In this document: in pieces, positions 42,813 through 53,456 of the stretch | Layout: each line of letters begins with the position of its first letter | Numbering within the stretch: the first letter of the stretch is position 1 | From: Incurvaria masculella | Taxonomy: Eukaryota; Arthropoda; Insecta; Lepidoptera; Incurvariidae | Direction: 5' to 3' | Assembly: GCA_946894095.1 (NCBI GenBank) | Contig: OX335661.1 | Coordinates: 248,001 to 312,000, forward strand | Length of the DNA stretch: 64,000 nt | The notes under the pieces: model-generated | Seen by the model: only the letters and a program-made list of their open reading frames with translations | Told to the model about the DNA's origin: nothing | Database searches by the model: none | Made by a program: the position numbers and the translations under genes

Positions 42813-44020
42813 GATGTGAATATAGGATTATTTATATGGCAACATTATCACTGATATGACAATCGGAATTCTACTAGTGATCTACCGTCCCGATTGTCGT
42901 TAATAATATTCATCGTGGTAGTGTAACGTCAATAAATCTGGTTTGACACTTCTAATAAATTAACAATCGTACTTAGTAGGTGGCCCCCTTCGATTCGCAT
43001 GAGGAATAATATGTCTACCATCCTCTATTGAAGAGATTACGATTCACAACGTAAGCGAGCGTCTGGAAAAAGAGAAGAATCCCAGACATTCGATCAAGTC
43101 AAATATTGCAATCGCACTCACTTACGTTGGCGAACAAAAGTACAAAATGACTTCAGAAAATTGTCGTGAAAATAGTTCCGGCCTATTTTGTTGAGAGAAA
43201 TTCCGTATAAAATATTGGAAGATAGTAATGTAGTAGTATGTAAATTAATATTAAATCCAATACGGATTTAAAACAACGAAGAAATAATTGAAATAAGACA
43301 GTTCGTAGACGGAACTGCGCCACGACGGAAATGTCGCATTATTATTTGTTTTGAAAAAAATCACTACGTGACAGGGTATATCTTACACTGTTAAACAGTG
43401 CAGCTGACCAACTTTAAAATGGATAAAAATACTACCAAAAGCATTAGAGTAGAATTTAAAATCGCTGTAATCCAGAATTTGCCTACATTTTAAACTACTA
43501 GATAGAAAATAAAAGAATAGAATTCTTCTTTAAAGAATAGATAGGTTTAGAAGACTAAAGCCTGTTAACGGCTAGCTAACGCAAAACAATAACCCCTCTT
43601 ATAATGCCGAAAGCATTATTAAAGATTTAAATATTGTCATAAGCTTGTTATTGGAGTACATTTATTCTGTTATAATGCTACCGCAATGAGCTTGACAATA
43701 GCCTTTCAAAAGATTTTATGGAATCCCTAAAAATTCCGTACGCTTTATAATTGCATCACTGTACTCCTTGAGCTGTAAATTAGTGTAGCCATACTCCACC
43801 CTAATACCAATGCATTAAGTTTAGTTGTCAGCAGTTATACAGCCTCTAGCGTTTTAAATGGTTACATGTAGATCATTGGTGTTCGGATAACGTCGTTGTC
43901 ATGTCAAATGTTTGAAATGAAATGTTGGAAGTTAAAGTGAGTGTATTTTAATCAAAAATGAATAACTAATAAAACTAAATTAAGGTAATCCAGCTAGCTG
44001 CAGTCAAGCGTCAGTGTCGC
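42813..44020. other. No recognisable gene; possible leader of the next transposon
   Basis: AT-rich. The last 100 bases may belong to the transposase gene beginning at 44,021. Confidence 0.4.
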
Positions 44021-45002
44021 ATGACGAGGTTTCCGGAGGACAAATTGCCTTCGACACTAATAAACATAATGTTGATGTTGAAAGATAACTATCAACCAAG
44101 CTGCAGTAAAGAATCAGTGCCGTTGGAGCTTAACAATTTATCTGTACATTTAATGAGTGTTCAAAGTGACCAATTTGGAAATATGATCCGAACTATGCCT
44201 GATGTTGACTGTTCTGAACCATACAGTACAGATGAAGAAGAAGACGATATTTTTGTAAAAAAGATTTATGTCAAGGTGACATAAAAATGTGGGCGATAAA
44301 GAGAAATATTGCCCAAGATGCAATCAAAGAATTGGCACAAATTGTGAATAATAGATTTCCAGATATTTTGCCAAAAGACCCGAGAGCGATTCTACGCACA
44401 GGATGAAATAGTACAATAAAACAAATTAAACCTGATGGTGAATACTGGCACAGTGGACTCGTCAATTATATTACTCTAATTTTGAACAACTGGAAAGACA
44501 TTTCAGAAAACATAACGAGTATAAGTTTAAACATAAACTTTGATGGTTTGCCTATATTTAAAAGTTAAAAAAAAAATGTTTTGGCTAATTTTATGTAATG
44601 TCTTTGAAAACCCTAGCATTCAACCATTTATCATAGGTGTTTATTATGGCACTGGAAAACCTAAGAATCTTGATGTTTACCTTGAAAATTTCATCACAGA
44701 AATGAAACAGTTATTGGAAAACGGAATCCGCTTATCAAGCAACAGGATTATAACAGTCAACATCAGATGTTTTATTTGCGATTCGCCCGCAAGAGCTTTT
44801 ATAAAGGTAATATGAAACAAAACTGTTCTGTTATAATCTTTTTTACTTGTGTTCTCTTCTTAAAATGTTGTTTGGTAATGTAACTAACCTAGTATTATGT
44901 TATTATGATCGATTACTTAATTCACGGTACAACTTCATCACAAGTCTTTGTTGAACATTGAACAATCTAATAAATAATATAAAGGGGAAAGTTTGTAATA
45001 AT

Positions 45003-45052
45003 GGATGGATGGATGGATGGATGGATGGATGGATGGATGGATGTATGGATGT
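45003..45052 (+). repeat. (ATGG)n microsatellite
   Basis: About 12 tetranucleotide units, one altered to ATGT. Confidence 0.95.
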
Positions 45053-45730
45053 TTGTTACTCTTTCACGTAAAAACTACTGAATGGATTCTAATGAAACTT
45101 TACAATAATATAGCTTATACATCAGAATAACACATAGGCTAAAATTTATGTGCCCATGGGCTTTAGAACTTTCACGGGGCTGCGAAAACGATGCCGGTAG
45201 CGCTACTTCACACTAGGGGGAGAGGAGCCGGGGGCGGTGGCGGGGAGCGGCGGCGGGGGGAGGGCAGACGTCGTGACTGTTTGGTGTCCGTTTGGCGAAT
45301 TTTCAAGGCACTAGCGATTTGTAAAACTTAGTACATGTACATTTAACTACCCGGGAATTAGGATTGGCTAAATAGAATTCAGTTCCGCTTACGCTAAGAT
45401 GGGGCTGTCATACAAACTGCAATGCTATGCACGGCTCGGCTTTGCGGCGGCAGCGCTTACTTTTACTGAAGTACGGCTTGGTATTTCCTGCAACTTTAGG
45501 ACTACTTGGCATCACGCTAAATCGCCGGAGGAGCGACCAACAGAATAAAATCCTTGAGAACCAATTACTCGATTTAGATGTGCATTGTATCTACGTCTAG
45601 CCTGATTCTACTAAAAACTTATAGATTACATAATATAACGCTTCATTACCAGAAGGGTAAGTAGTGAGTCTTAAAGTCTTATAACATGCGAACCACTTAC
45701 CTGATTTATATGCGTATTTTATCAATGTAT

Positions 45731-45843
45731 AGCATCTCTGGGAGCAGTCAGGTTCGAGATGGGTTACTGTTTTCGATGTTGAGGCTGGCTGTGGGTTGGA
45801 GTCCACGCAAAACTTACCTACGTTACACGTTACTTACTAGGTA
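45731..45843 (+). mobile_element. 5S-derived SINE head, diverged copy
   Basis: Blocks gcatctctggg, gcagtcaggtt, gatgggttact, gttgaggctggctgtgg and ttacttactaggt follow the same order as the SINE at 15.5 kb. The gatgggttact form matches the satellite rather than the SINE (ggatgggtgacc), so it is intermediate-like. Confidence 0.65.
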
Positions 45844-46391
45844 AGCAATGTAGCAGTGAAAGTGCAGAAAGGTTCTCGCGGCAAATGTTTTTTTTTAAAT
45901 AGCCACCAAACGTCAACGAAGCTCTAAATGAGAATTATTGGATGTTTCTCATTAAATCATGCTATTTCGGCTCGAACGATCTTGATTAAATTTGGTACAT
46001 GGATACATTGTCCTGGCCCAGTTTGACCCTATTTTGGACCAGTCATGTTTCTTTTTATCCATGAGATAATTTAGCCGACACTAACCCGAGCGGAGCCGGG
46101 TACCGCAGCTAGTAATTTATAAGGTTTTTTTAATGCCTGACTTATTATTTAAAAAGTGTCTAGAACCCGTAATCGTAACGCATTTATGAAAAGATGTATG
46201 TCTGTAGGTAGATGAAGCGAAAGAGGTGTACTGTGATCGCACCGTATAGTTCTCTATCATCTCTGCCTTCCCCTCCGGAAAAGCGGCGTGAAGGTATGTA
46301 TGTATGCATACATTTAAAGGATTCTTTCAAAGTAACTTAAAAGTCAACATTTTACTGATAATGTTCAGGTGTGATGTGCCTTGTAGGAAAC

Positions 46392-46456
46392 TCGCCGTGC
46401 TGTGAGCCGTGCTGTGAGCCGTGCCGTGAGCCGTGCTGTGAGCCGTGCTGTGAGCG
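46392..46456 (+). repeat. 12-bp minisatellite, five units
   Basis: Unit gtgctgtgagcc repeated five times with one substitution. It lies in the intron just before the second transposase exon. Confidence 0.9.
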
Positions 46457-46759
46457 CTAGTAGGATGTTTCATACTTTTTTCATTTCAGGTGTCTGCAAT
46501 TTCAATGGCAAGCATGGATGCCTTAAATGCATTACTGTCGGAGAGTATTCTCATGCGTCTAATAGATGGGTTCCGCAGGAAAATATATGGACAACATCAC
46601 AAATCCGATTCACCACTATTGCAGCTTCCAGTATATATGGTGACTGATTTTCCGGTAGCAGATTCCTTGCACCTAATAGACTTAGTTGTCATGAAGAGAT
46701 TACTACTAGGTAGGATGGAGGGATGGCAGCTTTCGGAAATATATTACAAACATACCCGT

Positions 46760-46836
46760 CAAAGTTGAGTGGTGCCGACTTGGTGTTGGTGACTCGTATG
46801 TCAAGGTTGAGTGGAGTTCATTTGGTGATGGCACAG
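46760..46836 (+). repeat. Minisatellite unit left of the LINE
   Basis: gttgagtgg, ggtgactcgtatgtc and atttggtgatggcacag match units at 49,425-49,580 on the far side of the LINE, suggesting the LINE split one array. Confidence 0.6.
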
Positions 46837-49425
46837 GTATTGTATTGTATTGTTTATTCATCATCCATAGACAGTACACTGCACTCGGATTTGTCATATT
46901 TTAGCATTGGCCAGTTCAGCAAAACAAAACACAGCGAAGAAGAACTGGAAAGAAACTCCGCTGTTTTTTTTTTCAACGTCCACTTAGTCTAAGTTTACAA
47001 AAGTGTATGTCAATTATTTTAACAGAAACATAGGTAAAACACTAAATTCACATGAATACACAAAATTTATTACAATCCATGCCGTATTCAACAGTTCATG
47101 ACAAATATCATTTATTTGCAAAGACAATCCCCTCCAACTAATATGTTGCCAATTGGAGCAGGCCAGTCCCCACAAACAGCACCCGTTCACGAGCATCACG
47201 CCGGGCACAGCCATTACCTCTTTCAACCATATTTTAGGGAAAGAGATAACCTGAGCCAAGCGTCACCGTAAGCAAGGACTTTTAAGCGATGCACTGCTCC
47301 AGTGGCAACACAACACTGTGAAACACTTGCACATTAGGTTTTAATACTATGAGTTTTGTCATAAACTACTACTGTCAGCTGATCACATAGTTACATATCC
47401 CTTTAAATGCTACCACCTTCAGACAATTAAGAGTATAATGGTTTGAGAGCATCCCTATCAATAAAGTAATAATAGATTCCTATATGAGATTTTGACCAAT
47501 ACCGAGATACTAATAATGCTTAACTAAAATAAAATAAAAATAAAATTCGGGTGTATAGAGCCCTCGTCATTATTGATACGAAATTTTATCAAATCAAAAT
47601 TGCTTGGTTAGTAATTTCATACTACAAGTAGTACTTATCATAAAAGTAGTAAAGATACAAAATGTATCAGGTGTCAAAAATTAGTAAAAATAAAATTAGT
47701 CAAAATAGTAATAATAATAGGATACTTTTTGTACCCAGTCAGCAGGCAGTCAAAATCTCAGTAAATTCAAATTTATCAGCTAGGGCATCTTTAATACAAT
47801 AGTAAGCCTTATGTGTTAGCAACTTCTTAACCTTAACTTTAAAAGAATTTTCAGATAAATCTCTCACCTCTTTGGGCAATTTATTATAAAATCTAACACT
47901 GTTACATATAAAACTCTTAGATGTTTTGACTAATTTATGACTAATTACTTTAACATTGTTCTTGTGTCTTGTGTTATAGTTATGAACATCACAGTTAAGG
48001 GTGAAATCATTTATATGTTTTTTTTTTTGCGTAGCAGATGTTTTGAAAAACGTAAGCACTTGGCAAAGTTAAGATTCCTACGTCACCAAACACCTTTCTA
48101 CAGGAATCTCTCGTCCTCATGCCAAGCATGCATCGCAGTGCTCTTTTCTGCAAAACAAATATACGATTTACTTCAGCTGCATCACCCCAGAACATCAGCC
48201 CATATGACATTATGCTGTGAAAATAGGCATGATAGACAGATTTAGCAGCTTCTAAACCACAAAGCTCCTTAATTTTTTTTTACTGCATAGCATGCAGAGC
48301 TAAGCTTAGCAGCAAGCTTATCAATATGTGGTTTCCATGTAAAACGATTGTCAAATACTACACCAAGAAATGTTATTTCCTTAGTTATACTCAAAGACAA
48401 ATAATGTGCTGCATTTAAAACATCATGATTCACATAGCGTTTCTGGGTCCCCAGCACAAAGAGCATTAAGTTAGTTTTACTTACATTTAAAAGAAGGTTA
48501 TTGGCTTCAATTCATAATTTTAGTGAGTTTATGGCTTGTATAAAGGACACCCGCAGGTCCGATATATTTTGATCTTTTACAATTAATGATATGTCATCAG
48601 CAAATAAAACCATCTCGATGTCTGTTGCGATGCAGCTTGAAATGTCATTAATGTAAATCAAAAAGAACAATGGTCCCAGAATTGAGCCCTGCGGTACACC
48701 CATAGTGATCGATTCTACATCAGACTTAGTGCCGTTTACATCACAGACTTGTTTTCTATTTGATAGATATGATTTACATATACTTAATTCTTTTTCTCTA
48801 ACACCATAATGTTCTAGTTTCCCTAGCAGTATTTCGTGATTTACACAGTCAAATGCTTTTGATAGATCACAGAAAATGCCGTAGGTACTCATCGAGTTAT
48901 CTAGAGAAGTTAAAACCGATTTCATCATTGACGCAATGGCATCTCCTGTTGACCTACCCTTACGAAACCCAAATTGTTTATAATTAATTACAGTGTGAAT
49001 GTCAAAGAAATTTACTAATTTTTGTTCAAGAATTTTTTCAAAAATTTTGCTGAACACTGGTAGTAAAGACACAGGTCGATAATTCTCAACATGATTATGA
49101 GATCCTTTTTTAAACAATGGTATAACCCTAGCAATTTTTAATGAGTCCGGAAATGTGCCCTCTTCAAGACAATTATTTATGACAATTCTAAGAGGTTCAA
49201 TAATACAGTCCGAGATGGACTTTAACAAATTAGGAGACAGGTTCCATAAATCTTGCGATCTTTTAGACTTAAGGTCTCTAATTATTTTTTCAATCTCAGA
49301 ATAGCTTACAGGTTCAAAAATCACGAAGTCTTTATTGCGTGGCAAAAACATTTTAAGGTGCTCCAATGATAAATCCAAACTTGATTGGATACATTTTGTT
49401 GTATCTTGTGCGATTGAAGAAATCA
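46837..49425 (-). mobile_element. LINE (CR1/Jockey-like), 5'-truncated, about 2.6 kb
   Basis: Minus-strand LINE. The 3' end at 46,837-46,865 is an AATAAACAATACAATA-type tail. The 3' untranslated region runs up to about 47,739, and the RT and C-terminal coding part to 49,425. The last 160 bp recur at 63,363-63,520 in the opposite orientation. Confidence 0.85.
47739..49420 (-). pseudogene. LINE reverse transcriptase, C-terminal two thirds
   Basis: An open minus frame, 49,420-48,512, carries RT blocks: ARVIPLFKKGSHNHVENYRP, FGFRKGRSTGDAI, FCDLSKAFDCVNHEI, MGVPQGSILGPLFFLIYIND and active site FADD. Past 48,512 the frame is broken several times (48,466-48,269 with KEITFLGVVFDNRFTWKPHI; 48,059-47,739 with VHNYNTRHKNN and SVRFYNKLPKEV). 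It ends at 47,739. The endonuclease and ORF1 are absent. The first residues of the open frame translate the flanking minisatellite. Confidence 0.88.
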
Positions 49426-49580
49426 GGTGATGGTGACTGATGTGGTGCGGGTGACTGGTATGTCGTAGTTGAGTGGTGTACATTTAGTGATGGCACAGGT
49501 GATGGTGACTGATGTGGCGCGGGTGACTTGTATGCCGTAGTTGAATGGAGTGCATTTGGTGATGGCACAGGTGATGGTGA
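49425..49580 (+). repeat. About 72-bp minisatellite, two units, right of the LINE
   Basis: Two units starting gtgatggtgactgatgtgg and ending ggtgatggcacag, followed directly by the transposase exon of Harbinger-3. Confidence 0.8.
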
Positions 49581-50297
49581 CTTTGCCAAAGAGTTCGAGA
49601 GACGATGGAATTTTCCCAACTGTATAGGTGCTGTTGATGGCAAGCACATCGAAATAGAAAAACTTTCAAATTCTGGATCTTACTATTTTAACTATAAGAA
49701 GACGATTAGTATTGTTCTCATGGCTATTGTAAACGCCAATTATAAATTTATGATGGTTGATATTGGTGCAAATGGGCGGATGTCAGACGGTGGAAAATAC
49801 ATGTGAGTTACTAGAAAGCGATAAAAAGTTTCCGTTTGTACTGGTAGGTGACGAAGCTTTCCAACTGACTCCAAACTTCATGAAGCCACACAACAAAGCC
49901 GTCTTGACAGATGAGAGACGGATTTTCAACTACAGATTATCAAGAGCCAGGAGGGTGGTTGAAAATCCATTTGGCATCCTGTCTTGGCAATTCAAAATAT
50001 TTAAAAAATACATTGGACTGCATCCCGATAAAACGCGAAAACTTGTTTTGGCTGCCTGACATTTACACAACTATTTGTGTGAAAAAATAAAAACAAATAT
50101 ATTCAACCAGGAGATGTTGACATAGAAGAACCAAATACCACAATCACAAGAGATGCGTGGAGACAAGGACGCCAATTGTTAAATATAGAGCGAGTACGAG
50201 GAAACTCGGCAAATGAGGCAAAAAGAGTGAGAGATGACTTTTGCGAGTACTTTAATAGTAATAGTTCAGTTCCTTGGCAAGATACTTGCCTAATTTA
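49579..50297 (+). pseudogene. Harbinger-3 transposase, exon-2-like, broken
   Basis: Reads [21 protein letters not shown] (first Asp), [10 protein letters not shown], then a deletion and frame break near 49,795. Next come FVLVGDEAFQLT (second Asp) and RARRVVENPFGILSWQF (Glu; the usual Ala is Pro). A TGA at about 50,057 replaces a Cys codon inside LAACHLHNYL-like sequence. The end is recognisable up to SSVPWQDTCLI. Exon 1 is missing, replaced by minisatellite and LINE. Confidence 0.88.
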
Positions 50298-50361
50298 GTT
50301 ATTTAAAAACAAACTTATAAGTAAAATGTACCTTTGAATAGAAAATAAAAAATGTTTTACC

Positions 50362-50805
50362 TCACTGCTTAAACTGTTTTCAGTATTACTTATACACATT
50401 TGGTCTGATATAAATAACAGTTCATTGTAATAGTAGAGTGACGGTTTTGGTACATCATCGGAAGAGGCGCCAGACAGTTTTGCTTGTTCAATCTTTTTTT
50501 TATTTGTTGAAGTTGGTTCTTAATGCATTAATTTTTTTCTTCAATAAATCTTCGGTGTAGGCAGGTTGATATACTCGAAGTGCTTTGACTATGCTTGTTA
50601 AAGCAACCGACCTTTTGTTTTTATCAGCATAATCCTTACTCTTAATTTTCCAAAGTGCAGGATAATCTCTGTAGAGAGATATTAGTAATACCACAAAATC
50701 ACGCTCGGTAATTAGGTCGGCACTTGCCGCCAAGGCCACGTCTCGGTCCGGTTTTTCGTCCGCCATCTTCGATGTTCCGGCCGCAAATGAATGAAAACTT
50801 GTCAA
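50362..50805 (-). pseudogene. Harbinger-3 MADF accessory protein, first exon
   Basis: Minus frame starting near 50,805 (Met candidates MTSFHSF or MADEKPD). It has a MADF domain (DFVVLLISLYRDYPALWKI, DYADKNKRSVALTSIVKAL, LLKKKINALRTNFNK) interrupted by a stop near 50,503 in an A-rich run. It continues in a shifted frame (KLSGASSDDVPKPSLYYYNEL) to a GAG|GTAAAA donor at about 50,362. Its position, right of and opposite to the transposase exon, matches the interlocked layout of Harbinger-1 and -2. Confidence 0.82.
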
Positions 50806-50949
50806 GTCGCATCAAGCGCAAGGTACTGCAAGTGCCGTCAATCAAAATTTTTGTCAAGTAGGTCAAGCCCGTGGATCACTTGACGGGACTTGTCAAGTCA
50901 ACGCTGTAAACGATCAATATTCACTTCAAGCACGTAGACTTGACAAGTG

Positions 50950-51897
50950 CACTTGATCGTCTCGGGGACCCATTACCGCCGCCACCGGCCTCGGGGTACT
51001 TCGACGCGTAGTGACCGATCCTTCCATAGTTGTAACAGGAGATGTTTTTGTTTGAACTTGTTACTGGCGATCTTGCGGCTCTCGATGATTCACGGTTTTA
51101 GCTCTGCAATCGCTAGCTTTGTGACCCATTTTTCCACAGTTGAATTGAAACATTTAACAACACTTGTTTGATTTGAAGATTTGAAGCGTTTTACTGGAAA
51201 ATCATCTGGTTGCGTTAAAACTCTTTTTCTTTTGTATGAATAAGCTTTCAGTTGTTGTTGCAACTTATTTCGATCGGAAATCTCAGTTGTAAATGCAAGG
51301 CGTTGCAACCTTGGCTCTAACTGAGTCATATGAGCGAGCACGGTCGAGAGAGCGATTTATTTAATGGACTTGTGATTCCATCGTTCCAATAGTGACGTCA
51401 TTGCTCTGCCTGCATACGCCGCGAGACTTTCGCCATCATTAGGCTTACTGCTCAAGAATCGTATTACGCTTGCCGCAGTCGTGTCAACACTATCATATCG
51501 TGCTATGAAAAGATCTCTGAATTGTTTCCACGTCATACCTGAGTACGAAATTTGTGTAAGCCATCTCGATGCACTCCCTCAGCGGAATGACAAGTTGACC
51601 GCCGCTGACGGGACTATCTGCGATGCACAATTCCACAGTTACGCACCATGCACGAGGGTCTGCGTCTGGTTTGTCAGGATCGTATTCTGGTAGCCGGATG
51701 GTGGTGTTGCCTTTCGGCGTCTTTAAAGCTTCATTTGGCGCTTCCATGTTGCGGTTCTGGGTGTCAAGGAGTGCACGCCGATGATCTTGATCTTCTGCAT
51801 GATGTGCCCGTGCAGATCCCACTTCTGATGTAGCAGCGGGCAGGTGAGCTGCAGGTAGATATGGTGGAGTGTGCCCACCTTCACCTTCCATCATGAG
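50950..51897 (-). pseudogene. LTR-retrotransposon gag, fragmentary
   Basis: The minus frame begins MMEGEGGHTPPYLPA at 51,894, then TTIRLPEYDPDKPDADPRAW and CIADSPVSGGQLVIPLR. A frame break follows near 51,490, then a second frame (51,341-51,090) with LQRLAFTTEISDRNKLQQ and a basic stretch ending in KCFN. The first knuckle, best read as CFNxxxEKWVTKL here, has lost its second Cys and shows changes. Pol is absent: the element is truncated at about 50,950. Confidence 0.75.
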
Positions 51898-51920
51898 CTA
51901 GGTTCCTCGGGACTAAATTA

Positions 51921-52187
51921 TGTAGCACCACTGATATCACAATCAATAGTCTTTTATTAGAAAACTAGATAGCTAATGATTGCATAGTCTATGAAAACAC
52001 TACAGGTATGTAGGTAAGAGTATTCAGCAAGTTCGTGCGGCGCGTGCGATCTGCCACCTCGCCCGCGAGCCAACTGAAGCGTCTCCTCGAAGGACCCCTC
52101 CGTCCCTCCTTCCTCTTCGCACCCCGCACGGCCATGCTCCAAGCGTTGCCGGGTATTCCCAGCTCGCTTTAGTACTCCTCTCCGACA
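51921..52187 (-). repeat. LTR of the truncated gag-bearing element
   Basis: On the minus strand it starts TGTCGGAGAGG (52,187) and ends GGTGCTACA (51,921), giving TG...CA ends. AATAAAAG lies near the 3' part. The gag Met is only about 25 bp downstream. With no second LTR in the window the boundaries are by inspection. Confidence 0.6.
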
Positions 52188-52659
52188 TATAGTATTAATT
52201 AAAATACAATAATAAATATGATGAGAGATGATATGGTATTCTCCGATCCGATGTTCGTAAAATCGCAGCATTTCATTTTTTAGTTATCTGTGATTGAATA
52301 TAAATTGATCGTGGACACGGCCAGGGTACTGAGCATTTACATTTAAAATATTGCCGTAATCTGTACATTCTGATTTGGGGAAGAATATAAAGATCATAAT
52401 ATGCATCTTCTTTTTGCAATATTTTATTCGACCCAATGTAGGACATATGTACAAACAGCATCAGCCTAACCACCACATAAGTTTTCCTTGGAAATGCCAA
52501 TGCCTACTGTGTTGTTGAGGATGATTCGCTCCGTTCTTCTCTCATTAAGATGAAGGATATGATTATAATTGGGTTTTCTTGGTACTTACCTCCACTGGAG
52601 TATCAGCAGCGAAAGTTATTTAAATATTATGTTGACCAAATCTACACCTAGGTACTTAC
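52188..52659. other. No recognisable gene
   Basis: AT-rich. The expected nuclease exon of the Harbinger-4 gene should lie here but I cannot find it. Confidence 0.4.
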
Positions 52660-53456
52660 CACTTGAGAGTATGTTTGGAAATCCATACTTCTCAAAAAAA
52701 CGGGCCACGAGTTCTCTGGTTCGGTGAAAAACAGGGAATTTGATAAATGTCTTGAGGTACTTTCTTAAGAACAACACTGTAAACTCCCGCAGGAATTTGG
52801 GCACAGTTGTTTGGCCGAGAACCAGCAAATAATCTTGCCCTGTCTCCCTTTGGTAGCTGCGCACAGCTAAAATCCTTATGGCCGTTAAAACCTGAATTAA
52901 AAAATATTATTGCGAGGTTTTCATTCTATTTTCAGTGCAGTCCTGCAATTTCAGGGTTCTTACATGGCACCTAGTACTCATATGGGGTTATTGTCACGAC
53001 AGTGGGTATGGTAGTAGCCATCATGTCAGGTTCCATAAAAAAAGCTAGATAGGTAGGTGTAAGGTAAGTAGGTACTTGACATTCATATGAGAATTGCCCC
53101 AGATTAATGCTTCCGAATATTGCTGAAAACATTTTGGCAATGAAAGTAGCATTTACCATGTTTTTAAACATTCACTACCATCCCACCCAGCCAAATGGGC
53201 ACTAATCCAACTAAAGACTTACTTACACCGACACAGACACGCTGAACGATATTCGTGGCGCGAGTTCATCATTGAGCTCCACGCAAATATCTCTTGCCAT
53301 TTCCCGCGAGATCCGAAACAGGTCGTGGAACTCCGATTCGTGAAGCTCAAAAGGGTTACTGATGTCGCGCAGTTGCCTACGCTTCACCTTTCGCCACTTC
53401 ATTGCCGCTTCTCGCTGTCTTTGCACCATGAAAATGTTGATAAAAGCCTGTGCCAT
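52660..53456 (-). pseudogene. Harbinger-4 transposase, first two exons only
   Basis: Exon 1 is 53,456-53,229 (MAQAFINIFMVQRQREAAMK ... FELHESEFHDLFRISREMA; donor TCG|GTGTAAGT). Exon 2 is 52,891-52,660 (acceptor tttttaattcag; VLTAIRILAVRSYQRETGQ, TTVPKFLREFTV, KFPVFHRTRELVARFFEKYG; donor G|GTAAGT). Both exons keep frame and match the N-terminal half of HARBI1-type proteins. The catalytic DDE part is missing downstream, so the gene is truncated or its later exons were lost. Confidence 0.82.

Larger units (their letters stand above)
45001..46112 (+). mobile_element. Helitron-like non-autonomous element
   Basis: The right end shows a short hairpin (acccgagcggagccgggt) then accgcagCTAG at 46,109-46,112 followed by T, the classical Helitron 3' end. 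The left part has (ATGG)n at 45,003-45,052 then tgtttgttactctttcacgt, a lead sequence common in lepidopteran Helitron relatives. No Rep/helicase gene is present. The exact 5' TC end is not resolved. It contains a GC-rich segment (45,215-45,270) and a 5S-like SINE head (45,731-45,843). Confidence 0.75.
44021..46735 (+). pseudogene. Transposase of an EnSpm/CACTA-like or related family, broken, with a nested Helitron
   Basis: 44,021-44,284 encodes an acidic N-terminal part. 44,287-44,806 then encodes, through stops at about 44,403 and 44,568, the blocks LPKDPRAILRTG, NINFDGLPIFKS, IGVYYGTGKPKNLDVYLE and CDSPARAFIK. A donor follows (AAG|GTAATA at 44,807). The next exon starts after ttcatttcag at 46,490 with VCNFNGKHGCLKC and GEYSH, then, in another frame, HHKSDSPLLQLPV and DFPVADSLHLIDL. 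The order matches an arthropod transposase-domain family whose superfamily I cannot fix. Stops and frame changes show it is dead. The enlarged intron contains the Helitron-like element at 45.0-46.1 kb. Confidence 0.65.
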
